Below are positions 26,292 to 34,763 of a stretch of DNA of 64,000 bases, one piece after another. The position numbers were made by a program, and so were the translations under genes. The notes under the pieces are model-generated. The model did not search any database, was not told the origin of the DNA, and saw only the letters and a list, made by a program, of their open reading frames with translations. Within the stretch, counting starts at the first letter, position 1; each line of letters starts with the position of its first letter. The stretch is from Agromyces ramosus (lineage in GTDB: Bacteria > Actinomycetota > Actinomycetes > Actinomycetales > Microbacteriaceae): assembly GCF_030817175.1 (NCBI RefSeq), contig NZ_JAUSYY010000001.1, forward strand, positions 1,860,001-1,924,000. The letters are read 5' to 3'.

Positions 26292-26496
26292 CTCTCGTGG
26301 TGGCGGGCCTGCCCCGGCCCATCCACACGGCGGAGCGACCACGCTCGCGTGGAGGCACTGAATTCGGTCACGCCGCCGCAACGTTGCTGCTCCACGGCGG
26401 AACTGGGTCGGCGGCGCGCCGTGGCCGAGCTGCAGGCCACGTGTTCGTCACCACGGCGCCGTTCGAGGCGATCGCGGCGGCATAGGCTCGACTCTC
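26292..26496. promoter_or_regulatory. Upstream region of LacI regulator 1 with a CAACGTTG palindrome
   Basis: 205 non-coding bases. GCAACGTTGC at 26378-26387 is a perfect 10-bp palindrome whose CAACGTTG core is also the centre of the levansucrase operator. It may be a LacI-family site for autoregulation. I see no clear terminator for the preceding LuxR gene and no small RNA. Confidence 0.3.
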
Positions 26497-27570
26497 ATGG
26501 GGTCACAGCGAGCAGCGGATGACGCCGGCCGACGGCCGAGCATCGCCGCCGTCGCGGCCCTCGCCGGCGTCTCGCCCACGACGGTGTCGCACGCGTTGAG
26601 CGGAACGAGGGCGGTGCGCGCCGAGACGCGCGAGCGTGTCATCCGTGCCGCCGCCCAGCTCGGCTACACCCCGAATCGCCTCGCGAGCGGTCTCCGCCTG
26701 CAGCGCACCGGCGTGATCGGGCTCGCGAGCGATCGCATCGCGACGACGGCGTTCGCGGGCCGGATCGTGCAGGGTGCGCAAGAGGCGGCGCGCGAGCGCG
26801 ACGCCGTGCTGATGATCGTCGACTCCGAGGGCGACGCCGAACTCGAGGCGCGGCAGCTGCGCTCGCTCCTCGACCACCGCGTCGACGGCATCCTCCTCGC
26901 CCGCATGTTCCACCAGCAGGTTGCGCGGCCTGAAGCCCTCGGCAGCACGCCTGTCGTGCTCGTCGACGCGACGCCCGCCGACGGATGGCGCGTGCCCGCC
27001 ATCGCGCCCGACGAGCACGCCATCGCCGTGACCGCCGTGGCGCACCTCCTCGCTGCGGGTCACCGGCGCATCGCGTTCGCGACGACGACGGATGACGCAC
27101 CGGCGAGCGGTGGGCGGGAGGCGGGCTTCCGCACGGCGCTCAAGGACGCCGGACTCGACGGATCCCGGGCACTCGTCGAGCGCGGGTCATCCGACTCGCA
27201 CGGAGGACGCACCGCCGGGCGCCGCCTCCTCGACCGGCCCGAGGCAGAGCGGCCGACCGCCGTGTTCTGCTTCAACGACCAGATGGCCATGGGCGTGTAC
27301 CAGGCGGCGGCGGGGCTGGGCCTCGACGTGCCGCGCGACTGCTCGGTGGTCGGCGTCGACGATCTCGACCTCGTCGCCGGGGCGCTCGATCCGGCCCTCA
27401 CGACGATCGCGCTGCCGCATCGTGAGATGGGCCGCTGGGGCATGACCACGCTCCTCGACCTGATCGACGCCTCGGGTCACGGGCGGTCACGGGCGACGGA
27501 TGTCTCAGCGCCGGTGCATCTCCGCTGCAAGCTCGTCGAACGGGGCTCGGTGATGCCGCCTCGACCCTGA
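26497..27570 (+). CDS. LacI-family regulator 1 (fructan island)
   Basis: A 357-residue repressor. The N-terminal helix-turn-helix reads PSIAAVAALAGVSPTTVSHALSGTRAV, with hinge helix LGYTPNRLASGLRLQ, followed by a periplasmic-binding-like sugar domain (VIGLASDRIATTAFAGRIVQG, then FCFNDQMAMGVYQAA, then VGVDDLDL). It ends 10 bases before the stop of the convergent membrane-anchored GH32 gene and is its likely regulator. The palindrome CAAATCGATTTG in that GH32 promoter is a candidate operator. ATG 26497 has no strong ribosome-binding site. Confidence 0.9.
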   Translation: MGSQRAADDAGRRPSIAAVAALAGVSPTTVSHALSGTRAVRAETRERVIRAAAQLGYTPNRLASGLRLQRTGVIGLASDRIATTAFAGRIVQGAQEAARERDAVLMIVDSEGDAELEARQLRSLLDHRVDGILLARMFHQQVARPEALGSTPVVLVDATPADGWRVPAIAPDEHAIAVTAVAHLLAAGHRRIAFATTTDDAPASGGREAGFRTALKDAGLDGSRALVERGSSDSHGGRTAGRRLLDRPEAERPTAVFCFNDQMAMGVYQAAAGLGLDVPRDCSVVGVDDLDLVAGALDPALTTIALPHREMGRWGMTTLLDLIDASGHGRSRATDVSAPVHLRCKLVERGSVMPPRP

Positions 27571-27579
27571 GCACGCTGG

Positions 27580-29319
27580 TCAGCGTTCGGCGGGAGCCCG
27601 CCCGGGCGCGCGCTCGACGGGCGCGACAGCGAGGGGTGCGAGCCGAACCGAGCGGAGCTCGGTGGAACCGCCGACCGACTCCACCGAGAGGCCGTTCGCA
27701 CCGGGCGCGCCGAATGCGAGGTTCGAGAGCACCGACTCGCCGCCGTTGACGAAGACCTCGATCGAGCCGGCGTCGACGATGAGGTCGAGGGTGACGATGC
27801 CGTCGCGCGGTGGCGCCGGTGCCGTGCGCACCTCGCGGTAGACCGGCGGCATCGTGGCGGCGACGGCATCGTGGTCGCGAGCGACGAATGCGACGCCCGC
27901 CGCGAAGTCGACGCCGACGGTGGCGAACGCGCCGTCGCCCTCCTTGACGCGGAAGCGCACCTCCGCTGCGGGGTCGTCCGGGTCGGGCGCGACCTCGACG
28001 CGCAGCCGGTAGGCGTCGGAGTGCGGTTGGGGGAGCGGGGTGCTCGCGGCATCCGTCACCCGCAGGTCCTCGGACGTCTGGGCTTCGCCCTCGAGCGCAG
28101 CGAGCGCGTCGACCGGCGCCGACACGAGCGTCGGCCTGCCATCGACGGTGCGAAGCCTGAGCTCGCGCACAGCCGAGTCGGCACCGCCGTGCCAGTCGGT
28201 GGTCGGCAGCTCGCCCGCGTAGGCCCAATTGTTCAGCCACCCGATCGCATACCGCGAGGCGAGCCGGTCGGCGGGGGACTCGCGAGGGTCGTCCCAGGTG
28301 ACCGCGGCGTAGAAGTCGGCGCCGCGGTCGAGCCAGGCCACGACGGGGTCGGTGGCGGTGAAGGTCTCGCCGCTCCAGTCGCCGGTCCAGTAGGCGGTGC
28401 CGGTGGTCATGCCCTGCGAGGCACCGTTGACCCCGGCCGCGAGCACCCAGGTGGTCTTCGACGGATCGCCGTCGAGGGACATCCGGAACAGGTCCGGGCA
28501 CTCGAGGATGCCGAGGTCGCCGGGCTCGAAGCTCGAGCGATACGTCCACGCCTTCAGGTCGGGGGAGGTGTAGAAGCCGAGCCTGTGCCCCTCGGCGAGC
28601 ACCATGAGCCACTCGCCGTGCGCGTCGTCCCAGATGATCTTGGGGTCGCGCCAGTGCGCCTCACCCGGGTTGTCCATGACGGGGTTGCCGTCGTACGCCT
28701 CGAACCGGTACCCGCCGTCAGTCGAGACGAAGAGCGACTGCCGCTGCACCCCCTCGTGCTGCTGGGTCATGATCGCGATGACCGCGCCGGCGCCGAAGCC
28801 GGCCGTGTTCTCGGTGTCGACCACTGCGCTGCCGGTCTCGATGTCGCCCAGGCCGTTCGCGTACTTCTCGATGGCGACGCCCTCGTCGCGCCAGTGCACG
28901 AGGTCGGTCGACGTCGCGTGGTACCACTCGGTGCCGTTCCCCTCGGGGTAGTCGGCGTTGTAGAGGTAGTAGTAGTGCCAGCGGCCGTCGTTCCAGAACG
29001 GGCGCTGCGGGTCGTTCATCCAGCGCTCGGCCGGGGTCAGGTGCACGGCGGGGCGGTAGGGCGACCAGTCGGGGGGTCGCATGTAGTCGGGCGCGGCGGC
29101 CGGCGAGGTCGGCGCGGGCGCCGCCGTGGCGTTCGGATGCTCCGGAGCCCGGCTGCCCGGCGCGAGCACGAGCGCGGCGACGACGGTCACGGCAACGGCC
29201 ACCGCGGTCGCGACGATGATGATGACCGCGCGCGGGGCGACGCCCGGGCGTCGCCATGGGCCCGAGCGCGCACGCGTCACCGTGCCGTCCGGCACGTCAG
29301 GTGGGTGTGTTCGGTTCAT
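27580..29319 (-). CDS. Membrane-anchored GH32 fructan hydrolase
   Basis: A 579-residue enzyme held at the outer face of the membrane by an N-terminal helix (31-53, AVIIIVATAVAVAVTVVAALVL) and a Pro/Ala linker. The GH32 propeller has the nucleophile Asp103 in WMNDP, Asp225 in HWRDPK and the acid/base Glu273 in ILECPDLF. A C-terminal beta-sandwich ends around 565. After WMNDP the usual Asn-Gly is replaced by Gln-Arg (WMNDPQRP), so substrate preference may differ from standard invertases or levanases. ATG 29319 has GGAGG four bases upstream. Confidence 0.9.
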   Translation of the reverse strand: MNRTHPPDVPDGTVTRARSGPWRRPGVAPRAVIIIVATAVAVAVTVVAALVLAPGSRAPEHPNATAAPAPTSPAAAPDYMRPPDWSPYRPAVHLTPAERWMNDPQRPFWNDGRWHYYYLYNADYPEGNGTEWYHATSTDLVHWRDEGVAIEKYANGLGDIETGSAVVDTENTAGFGAGAVIAIMTQQHEGVQRQSLFVSTDGGYRFEAYDGNPVMDNPGEAHWRDPKIIWDDAHGEWLMVLAEGHRLGFYTSPDLKAWTYRSSFEPGDLGILECPDLFRMSLDGDPSKTTWVLAAGVNGASQGMTTGTAYWTGDWSGETFTATDPVVAWLDRGADFYAAVTWDDPRESPADRLASRYAIGWLNNWAYAGELPTTDWHGGADSAVRELRLRTVDGRPTLVSAPVDALAALEGEAQTSEDLRVTDAASTPLPQPHSDAYRLRVEVAPDPDDPAAEVRFRVKEGDGAFATVGVDFAAGVAFVARDHDAVAATMPPVYREVRTAPAPPRDGIVTLDLIVDAGSIEVFVNGGESVLSNLAFGAPGANGLSVESVGGSTELRSVRLAPLAVAPVERAPGRAPAER

Positions 29320-29450
29320 GATCCTCCGTGGTGGTTCGCACACCGCCGTGCCGTCAGACCCGCCTTGCGCGGTGGTCGTCGGAACCGGCGATGCACCTTC
29401 GCAGCTGTCTGTGGGGAGGAGCGCAAGCGCCACTCGAGGAATCGTCGGCC

Positions 29451-29479
29451 ACGCTAACGGCTACCAAATCGATTTGCAA
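29451..29479 (-). promoter_or_regulatory. Promoter of the membrane GH32 with LacI-type operator CAAATCGATTTG
   Basis: On the minus strand TTGCAA (29474-29479), a 17-base spacer and TAGCGT (29451-29456) form a sigma70-like promoter. The perfect 12-bp palindrome CAAATCGATTTG (29465-29476) overlaps the -35 box and spacer, so binding there should block RNA polymerase. The leader would be about 125 bases. The 29320-29681 spacer holds this promoter and that of levansucrase, and no gene. Confidence 0.6.
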
Positions 29480-29585
29480 ACTTCACCAATACGATCGCCA
29501 CCGTGGAAGCGCGACCATCGTCGGTACACCGCTGATCTGGGAATTTGCATGCGAACGCACGCATCGCATCAACTGGCCGGCCCAC

Positions 29586-29615
29586 TTGACAACGTTGTCA
29601 GTCTCGGCATAGGTT
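29586..29615 (+). promoter_or_regulatory. Levansucrase promoter and fructan operator
   Basis: TTGACA (29586-29591), 18 bases, TAGGTT (29610-29615). The perfect palindrome TGACAACGTTGTCA (29587-29600) lies over the -35 box. The same operator, with one or two changes, stands at four other places in the island. Repression by the LacI protein at 37216-38277 is the natural reading. Confidence 0.75.
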
Positions 29616-29681
29616 CCTGTGTCGGGGGAGCACAAGCGTCGCGGTTTCGAGGAAGTACCTCATCCACGAAAGGCGACGAAC

Positions 29682-31271
29682 ATGTCAACATCCATCGGGC
29701 GCATCAGGCGCCCACTCATCGGCGGGATGGTCGCGGCCGGCGCGCTGGTCGCGACCCTCTTCACCGGCACGGCGGGAGCCGTCGCCGCGCCCGAGGACCT
29801 GCAGCCGGGCCCTGAGCCGACCCTGCACACGCAGGAGGCCTACGCGCCAGAGGACGACTTCACCGCGAAGTGGACCCGCGCCGACGCACGCCAGCTGAAG
29901 CGCCTGTCGGACCCGGCCGCGCCGTCGCGCGAGAACTCGATGCCGGCCGCGCTCACCATGCCGACGGTGCCGCAGGACTTCCCCGACATGTCGAACGGCG
30001 AGGTCTGGGTCTGGGACACCTGGCCGCTGACCGATGAGGCCGGCAACCAGTACAGCGTCAACGGCCAGGAGATCATCTTCTCGCTCGTGGCGGACCGCAG
30101 CCTCGGCTTTGACGACCGGCACGTCTTCGCGAAGATCGGGTACTTCTTCCGCCCGGCCGGCGTCCCCGCCGACGAGCGGCCGGAGAACGGCGGCTGGACG
30201 TACGGCGGCCTCGTCTTCGACGAGGGCGTGACCGGCCAGATCTTCGAGGACCAGTCGTACAGCCACCAGACCCAGTGGTCGGGCTCGGCACGCATCATGA
30301 AGGGCGGCGAGATCAAGCTCTTCTTCACGGATGTCGCGTTCTACCGTGACGCCGCGGGCAACAACATCAAGCCCTACGACCCGCGCATCGCGCTGAGCGT
30401 CGGACACGTCCACGCCAACAAGAACGGCGTGAAGTTCACCGGCTTCGACAAGGTCACGAGCCTGCTCGAGGCCGACGGCACGTACTACCAGACCGGCGAG
30501 CAGAACGAGTTCTTCAACTTCCGCGACCCCTTCACCTTCGAGGACCCGAACCACCCGGGCGAGACGTACATGGTGTTCGAGGGCAACTCGGCCATGCCGC
30601 GCGAGTCTGCCCAGTGCACCGAGGAGGACCTCGGCTACCGCGAGGGCGACCCCTATGCCGAGTCGGTCGACGCGGTCAACGCCTCGGGCGCGACTTACCA
30701 GATCGGCAACATCGGACTCGCGAAGGCGAAGAACGACGACCTCACCGAGTGGGAGTTCCTGCCGCCGATCCTCTCGGCGAACTGCGTCACCGACCAGACC
30801 GAGCGGCCGCAGTTCGTGTTCCAGGACGGCAAGGCGTACCTCTTCACGATCAGCCACCGCGGCACCTTCGCGAACGGCATCGACGGCCCCGAGGGCGTCT
30901 ACGGCTTCGTCGGCGACGGCATCCGCAGCGACTTCCAGCCGCTGAACGGCGGATCGGGCCTCGCGCTCGGCAACCCGACGAACCTGAACTTCGCCGGCGG
31001 CCAGCCGTTCGCGCCCGACTACAACCAGCACCCGGGTCACTTCCAGGCGTACTCGCACTACGTGATGCCCGGCGGACTGGTGCAGTCGTTCATCGACACC
31101 ATCGGCACCCACGATGACTTCGTGCGCGGCGGCACGCTCGCCCCGACCGTGAAGATCGACCTCGATGGCGCCGACAGCGCCGTCGACTACACCTACGGCA
31201 ACGGCGGGCTGGGCGGCTGGGCCGACATCCCGGCGAACCTCGACGTCAATTCCGGCGGCAAGGTGCAGTAA
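29682..31271 (+). CDS. Secreted levansucrase-type fructosyltransferase (GH68)
   Basis: A 529-residue exported enzyme that transfers fructose from sucrose to a growing levan or inulin chain, or to water. The signal peptide ends near AGAVAA-PED. The GH68 propeller has nucleophile Asp112 in VWDTW, transition-state stabiliser Asp282 in FRDPF and acid/base Glu374 in TERPQF. The usual GH68 segment HVHANKNGVKFTGFD is present. Levan rather than inulin is an inference. ATG 29682 follows AAAGG at the right distance. No cell-wall anchor is seen, so it is released. Control is by the operator at 29587. Confidence 0.92.
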   Translation: MSTSIGRIRRPLIGGMVAAGALVATLFTGTAGAVAAPEDLQPGPEPTLHTQEAYAPEDDFTAKWTRADARQLKRLSDPAAPSRENSMPAALTMPTVPQDFPDMSNGEVWVWDTWPLTDEAGNQYSVNGQEIIFSLVADRSLGFDDRHVFAKIGYFFRPAGVPADERPENGGWTYGGLVFDEGVTGQIFEDQSYSHQTQWSGSARIMKGGEIKLFFTDVAFYRDAAGNNIKPYDPRIALSVGHVHANKNGVKFTGFDKVTSLLEADGTYYQTGEQNEFFNFRDPFTFEDPNHPGETYMVFEGNSAMPRESAQCTEEDLGYREGDPYAESVDAVNASGATYQIGNIGLAKAKNDDLTEWEFLPPILSANCVTDQTERPQFVFQDGKAYLFTISHRGTFANGIDGPEGVYGFVGDGIRSDFQPLNGGSGLALGNPTNLNFAGGQPFAPDYNQHPGHFQAYSHYVMPGGLVQSFIDTIGTHDDFVRGGTLAPTVKIDLDGADSAVDYTYGNGGLGGWADIPANLDVNSGGKVQ

Positions 31272-31284
31272 GCGGTTCGAACGA

Positions 31285-31319
31285 CGGATGCCCCGGGGAT
31301 GCGATCCCCGGGGCATCCG
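31285..31319. terminator. Bidirectional terminator between levansucrase and the small ORF
   Basis: A perfect 16-bp stem (31285-31300 with 31304-31319, arm CGGATGCCCCGGGGAT) with a three-base loop lies between two convergent genes and can serve both strands. Confidence 0.85.
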
Positions 31320-31363
31320 CTCGTGTACCGCGCCGCGATACGGCGGCGGGAGGCGAGCGCGGT

Positions 31364-31480
31364 CTACAGCGCGTGGGCGGGGATGGCTCCCATCAGGCCC
31401 ACGGCGAGCACCGCGAGCACCGCGAGCGCGCTCATTGCGGCCGCTGCACCGGCGGTGCGCCAGTGTGATTTCGTCGTCAT
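31364..31480 (-). CDS. 38-residue signal-peptide-only ORF with a fructan-type promoter
   Basis: The product begins MTTKS, like the 983-residue GH32 downstream. It continues as a hydrophobic helix and ends two residues after an Ala-x-Ala-like site (IPAHAL), so it is essentially a signal peptide. ATG 31480 follows GAAGGG at seven bases. Its upstream 90 bases repeat those of the GH32: -35, -10, operator, and the ATGAAGGGC before the start. It is either the remnant of a duplicated exported enzyme gene or a small secreted/membrane peptide. Retention of promoter, operator and ribosome-binding site speaks for some function; the abrupt stop speaks for a remnant. Confidence 0.55.
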   Translation of the reverse strand: MTTKSHWRTAGAAAAMSALAVLAVLAVGLMGAIPAHAL

Positions 31481-31515
31481 GGTCGGTCTTGCCCTTCATG
31501 GGTCACGATGTCAGG

Positions 31516-31569
31516 TGACATCGTTGTCAGTCAGGCGGCGATGTTACACACCATGCCGAGTGGCCGCAA
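31516..31569 (-). promoter_or_regulatory. Promoter and fructan operator of the 38-residue ORF
   Basis: Minus strand: TTGCGG (31564-31569), 17 bases, TAACAT (31541-31546), then the operator TGACATCGTTGTCA (31516-31529, plus-strand reading) just after the expected transcript start. Layout and sequence match the promoter of the secreted GH32 at 34659-34715. Confidence 0.65.
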
Positions 31570-31618
31570 GAGGACATCGGACGTTTGCCAGCGCGGCCCG
31601 TGCTCGGCATCGTCCACA

Positions 31619-31660
31619 GCGGGTGGGATGCGACGGTCAGCAACGCCGCATCCCACCCGC
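31619..31660 (-). terminator. Terminator after the secreted GH32
   Basis: A perfect 14-bp stem (31619-31632 with 31647-31660, arm GCGGGTGGGATGCG) and a 14-base loop start five bases past the stop codon at 31666. Confidence 0.8.
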
Positions 31661-31665
31661 ACCGC

Positions 31666-34617
31666 TCAGCCGGCGACCCGCACGAGGAGCTCACCCGCGC
31701 GCGTGACGCCGGCCGAGTTCTCGAGCTCGACCGTGTAGCGGTGCTCGCCGGGTGCGGCATCCGTCACCGCGAAGGCGAGCGTGCGTTCCGAGGCCGCCGT
31801 CCGGAACATCCGATCGATGACGCGGCCGTCTTCGAGCAGTCGCACCACCGTGGTCACCCCGCCCTTGCCGACCTTGACCTTGATCCCGAAGTCACCGTCG
31901 GCATCGGGCCCCTTCCGCGGTCCGGTGAGCGCCGTGACCTCGGCAGCCGGGGGAGCGGCCGTTGCGTCGTCGACGCCCGCCTCCTTGTACATCGCGCCGT
32001 GCATCGGCGTCACCGTGAGCGACTCGAGCGTCGCGCCCTCGCCGTCGGCCCAGAGCCCGATCGCGTCGGCGCCCGCGTTCGGGAACACCTGGTCGGTGAT
32101 CGTCGTGCGCCCGTCGGCCGTGAACACCTCGACCGATGAGCGGTCGACGTACACCGTCAATGCCAGGCGCCCGTCGTCGAGGGCCACCGGGGCATCGTCG
32201 AGCGAGGCGAACGCCGGGTGGAACCCCGTGCTCCCCGAGTCGCGGCGGTCGACGAACAGGCGGCCGGATGCCGCGTCGTACCCGATGCGCGTCGCCGACT
32301 CGTCGTCGCCCAGCACGCTGAGCCCGACCGCATCGGCATCGCCGGGCGCGATCACCGCGTCGATGCGCACGACGTCACCCGAGACGGACAGCGTCTCGGA
32401 GCCCGCCGCGATCGGCCGCGCGGCATCCGTGTACGCCCGATCGCTCTGCTCGAGCTCGGCGAACTCGGGGACGACCTCCTGCACGAGTCGCGGCCCGCGC
32501 TCGGTCGTCACGAGTGACACGTCCCGCGGCAGCGCCATCGCGCTGCGCCACGAGCCCGTCGGGATGTCGTTGGCGTAGTCCCAGTTGTTCATCCAGCCGA
32601 GCATCACGCGGCGGCCGTCGGGCGCGTTGCTGAACGACACGGTCGCGTAGTAGTCGCGCCCCCAGTCGAGCCAGTCGTAGCCCTCGAGGCGCGGTGCGGC
32701 CGCGGCATCCGAGAACATCACCTGGTCGACGAGCACGTGACCCCAGCCGAACCGGTTGTTGTCGATGATGCGAACGGATGCCTCCTGCCCGGCGAACTCG
32801 GCCACGTTCCAGTTCACCCAGTCGAGGTTCTCGCTGTTGCGGCCCGTGGCCGAGCGAACGATCTCGCCGTCGACGACGAGGTTGACGCTCGTCTCCTCCG
32901 AGCGTGCCTGCGCCGGCTCCGCGCCCAGCACGAGGTGGTCGAGCGTGAGGTGGCCCCAGCCGCCCGTGGCGTCGTCGTGCACCTGGACGCGTGCGTCACG
33001 CCCGGCGAACTCCGAGACCTCCCACGACTGCCAGTTCAGCTGTCCTGCCTCGGGGCCGGTGGCGGTGCGCACGACCTCGCCGTCGACGAGGAGCCGCAGC
33101 TCGAGCGTGCCGTTGAATCGCTTGCCGCCGCCGAGGAGGAAGGAGAGATGGTGCTCGTCGGCGCCGATCGTGAACGCGGGCGAGGTGAGGTCGCCCCGGT
33201 TGGTGTCGCCGAACGGGCCGGCCTCGAAGGTGTTGATGCGCTTCTGACCGAGGTAGTAGTCGCCGCCCTGCGTCGACGGGCTGCGGCTCGGGTCGATCGC
33301 GAGGTCACCCGTCGCCTCCCAGCCGGTGTCGGCCAGCGTCGTGCCGTCGGGGAACTCGAAGCCCTCGAAGAGCAGCCGGCCGGGGGGTGGCTCGTTGCCG
33401 AGCTGCGTGCCGTCGACGTGCGGATGGTTGCCGCCGCCGACGAGGAGGTTCACGAACGGGCGATCGATGGTGAACGTCGACGACTCGAGCGTGCCGACGG
33501 GCCAGTCGCCGTCGTTGAAGCCGTTCACCAGGCCGCCACCGATGAAGCCCGACACGGCGTTCTGCCCGGGCAGCGTTCCCCCGGCCGGGGCGTCGCCCCA
33601 CGGTCCGTTCTTCCAGTTGCCGGGTTCGTTGCCGACGGCCCAGTCGCCGTACGTGCCGTCGTCGAACCCCTCGAAGAGGTCGCCGGCCGGCACCGCGGCA
33701 TCCGACACCGTGCTCTCGGAGGTGAAGGTGGTGCCGTCGAACTCGCCGACGAAGTACTGCCCGCCGGAACCGCCGGCGACAGAGCCGGGGTTGAGGTTCA
33801 CGACGAGCACCCACTTCGTGTTCGCCGGGTCGCCGTCGACCGGGAGCGGGAAGAGGTCGGGGCACTCCCAGATGCCGCCGGTCGCGTTCGCAGGCCCGAA
33901 GTCGCTGAGGTGCGTCCAGTTCTTGAGGTCGTCGCTGCGGTACAGCACCACCTTGTACTGCAGTGCCTCCACGGCGACCATGACCCAGTACGACTCGCCC
34001 GTCTCGGGGTCGGTGTACCGCACGACCTTCGGGTCGCGGAAGTTCGCGGAATCGCGGTCGAGCACGGGGTTGCCCTCGTACTTGGTCCACGTCTGCCCGT
34101 CGTCGAGGCTGTAGGCGAGCGACTGGGCCTGCTCGCCTGCGTGCGTCGGGTGCGACGGCGTGTACGCGCTCGTGTAGATCGCGACCATCGGCGGGTTCTC
34201 GGCGGTGCCCAGACCGCTCGCGTTCTCGTCGTCGACGACGACCGAGCCCGAGAAGATGTCCTCGATCGCGACACCCTGCTCGTCGAACGTCTGGGGGATC
34301 GCGACCGGCTGCTCCTCCCAGTGCACGAGGTCGGCGGAGGTCGCGTGGCCCCAGCTCATGTTGCCCCAGCGCGTGCCGTGCGGGTTGTGCTGGAAGAACA
34401 GGTGCCACGTGCCGTCGTGGTAGACGAGGCCGTTCGGGTCGTTCATCCAGTTGCGTTCGGGCGAGAAGTGCAGGTACGGCCGGTACTGCTCTGTCGCCGG
34501 GTCGGGACCGTCGTCGGCCATCGCTGGCACGGCGGGCACGGCGCCCAGCATGCCGAGCGCGAGTGCGGCGGCGGCGGCCGTCGCTGCGGCCCTGCGCCCT
34601 AATGATTTCGTCGTCAT
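31666..34617 (-). CDS. Secreted GH32 fructanase (levanase-type) with nested inserted domains
   Basis: A 983-residue exported enzyme. Signal peptide about 1-34; GH32 propeller with nucleophile Asp60 in WMNDPNG, Asp195 in FRDPK and acid/base Glu251 in WECPDLF. The propeller breaks off near residue 300 and resumes near 650 (DWGRDYYATVSFSN, GWMNNWDYAND). The inserted 340 residues hold two related units. One starts LFEGFDDGTYGDW and stops at LVGGGNHPH (about 400); the second (LFEGFEFPDG to DHLVLG, about 416-565) sits inside it; the first then resumes (SVNLVVDGEIVRSATG to FSD, 577-637). A C-terminal GH32 sandwich and a further beta domain follow. It probably releases fructose from levan. Confidence 0.92.
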   Translation of the reverse strand: MTTKSLGRRAAATAAAAALALGMLGAVPAVPAMADDGPDPATEQYRPYLHFSPERNWMNDPNGLVYHDGTWHLFFQHNPHGTRWGNMSWGHATSADLVHWEEQPVAIPQTFDEQGVAIEDIFSGSVVVDDENASGLGTAENPPMVAIYTSAYTPSHPTHAGEQAQSLAYSLDDGQTWTKYEGNPVLDRDSANFRDPKVVRYTDPETGESYWVMVAVEALQYKVVLYRSDDLKNWTHLSDFGPANATGGIWECPDLFPLPVDGDPANTKWVLVVNLNPGSVAGGSGGQYFVGEFDGTTFTSESTVSDAAVPAGDLFEGFDDGTYGDWAVGNEPGNWKNGPWGDAPAGGTLPGQNAVSGFIGGGLVNGFNDGDWPVGTLESSTFTIDRPFVNLLVGGGNHPHVDGTQLGNEPPPGRLLFEGFEFPDGTTLADTGWEATGDLAIDPSRSPSTQGGDYYLGQKRINTFEAGPFGDTNRGDLTSPAFTIGADEHHLSFLLGGGKRFNGTLELRLLVDGEVVRTATGPEAGQLNWQSWEVSEFAGRDARVQVHDDATGGWGHLTLDHLVLGAEPAQARSEETSVNLVVDGEIVRSATGRNSENLDWVNWNVAEFAGQEASVRIIDNNRFGWGHVLVDQVMFSDAAAAPRLEGYDWLDWGRDYYATVSFSNAPDGRRVMLGWMNNWDYANDIPTGSWRSAMALPRDVSLVTTERGPRLVQEVVPEFAELEQSDRAYTDAARPIAAGSETLSVSGDVVRIDAVIAPGDADAVGLSVLGDDESATRIGYDAASGRLFVDRRDSGSTGFHPAFASLDDAPVALDDGRLALTVYVDRSSVEVFTADGRTTITDQVFPNAGADAIGLWADGEGATLESLTVTPMHGAMYKEAGVDDATAAPPAAEVTALTGPRKGPDADGDFGIKVKVGKGGVTTVVRLLEDGRVIDRMFRTAASERTLAFAVTDAAPGEHRYTVELENSAGVTRAGELLVRVAG

Positions 34618-34658
34618 CGTTCCATTCGCCCTTCATCGCGCGAGTCTCGATGCCCTAG

Positions 34659-34715
34659 TGACATCGTTGTCAGTCAATGTCGGCGATGTTACGGAGTGTC
34701 CGGCGGACATTGCAA
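34659..34715 (-). promoter_or_regulatory. Promoter and fructan operator of the secreted GH32
   Basis: Minus strand: TTGCAA (34710-34715), 18 bases, TAACAT (34686-34691), then TGACATCGTTGTCA (34659-34672, plus-strand reading) starting about eight bases into the transcript. A repressor there would act as a roadblock or stop promoter clearance. Confidence 0.7.
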
Positions 34716-34763
34716 GGGGCTCGGCGGATGCACCTGCGCCCACCCGGCCCGTACCCTCGATGC

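Noticed and set aside
29320..29681. A small ORF in the GH32-levansucrase spacer
   Set aside because: No frame has both a ribosome-binding site and plausible codon use; the space is filled by two promoters.
31666..34617. Splitting the secreted GH32 into two genes at the insertion
   Set aside because: The frame is continuous, and the propeller motifs before and after the insert are both needed for one GH32 domain.
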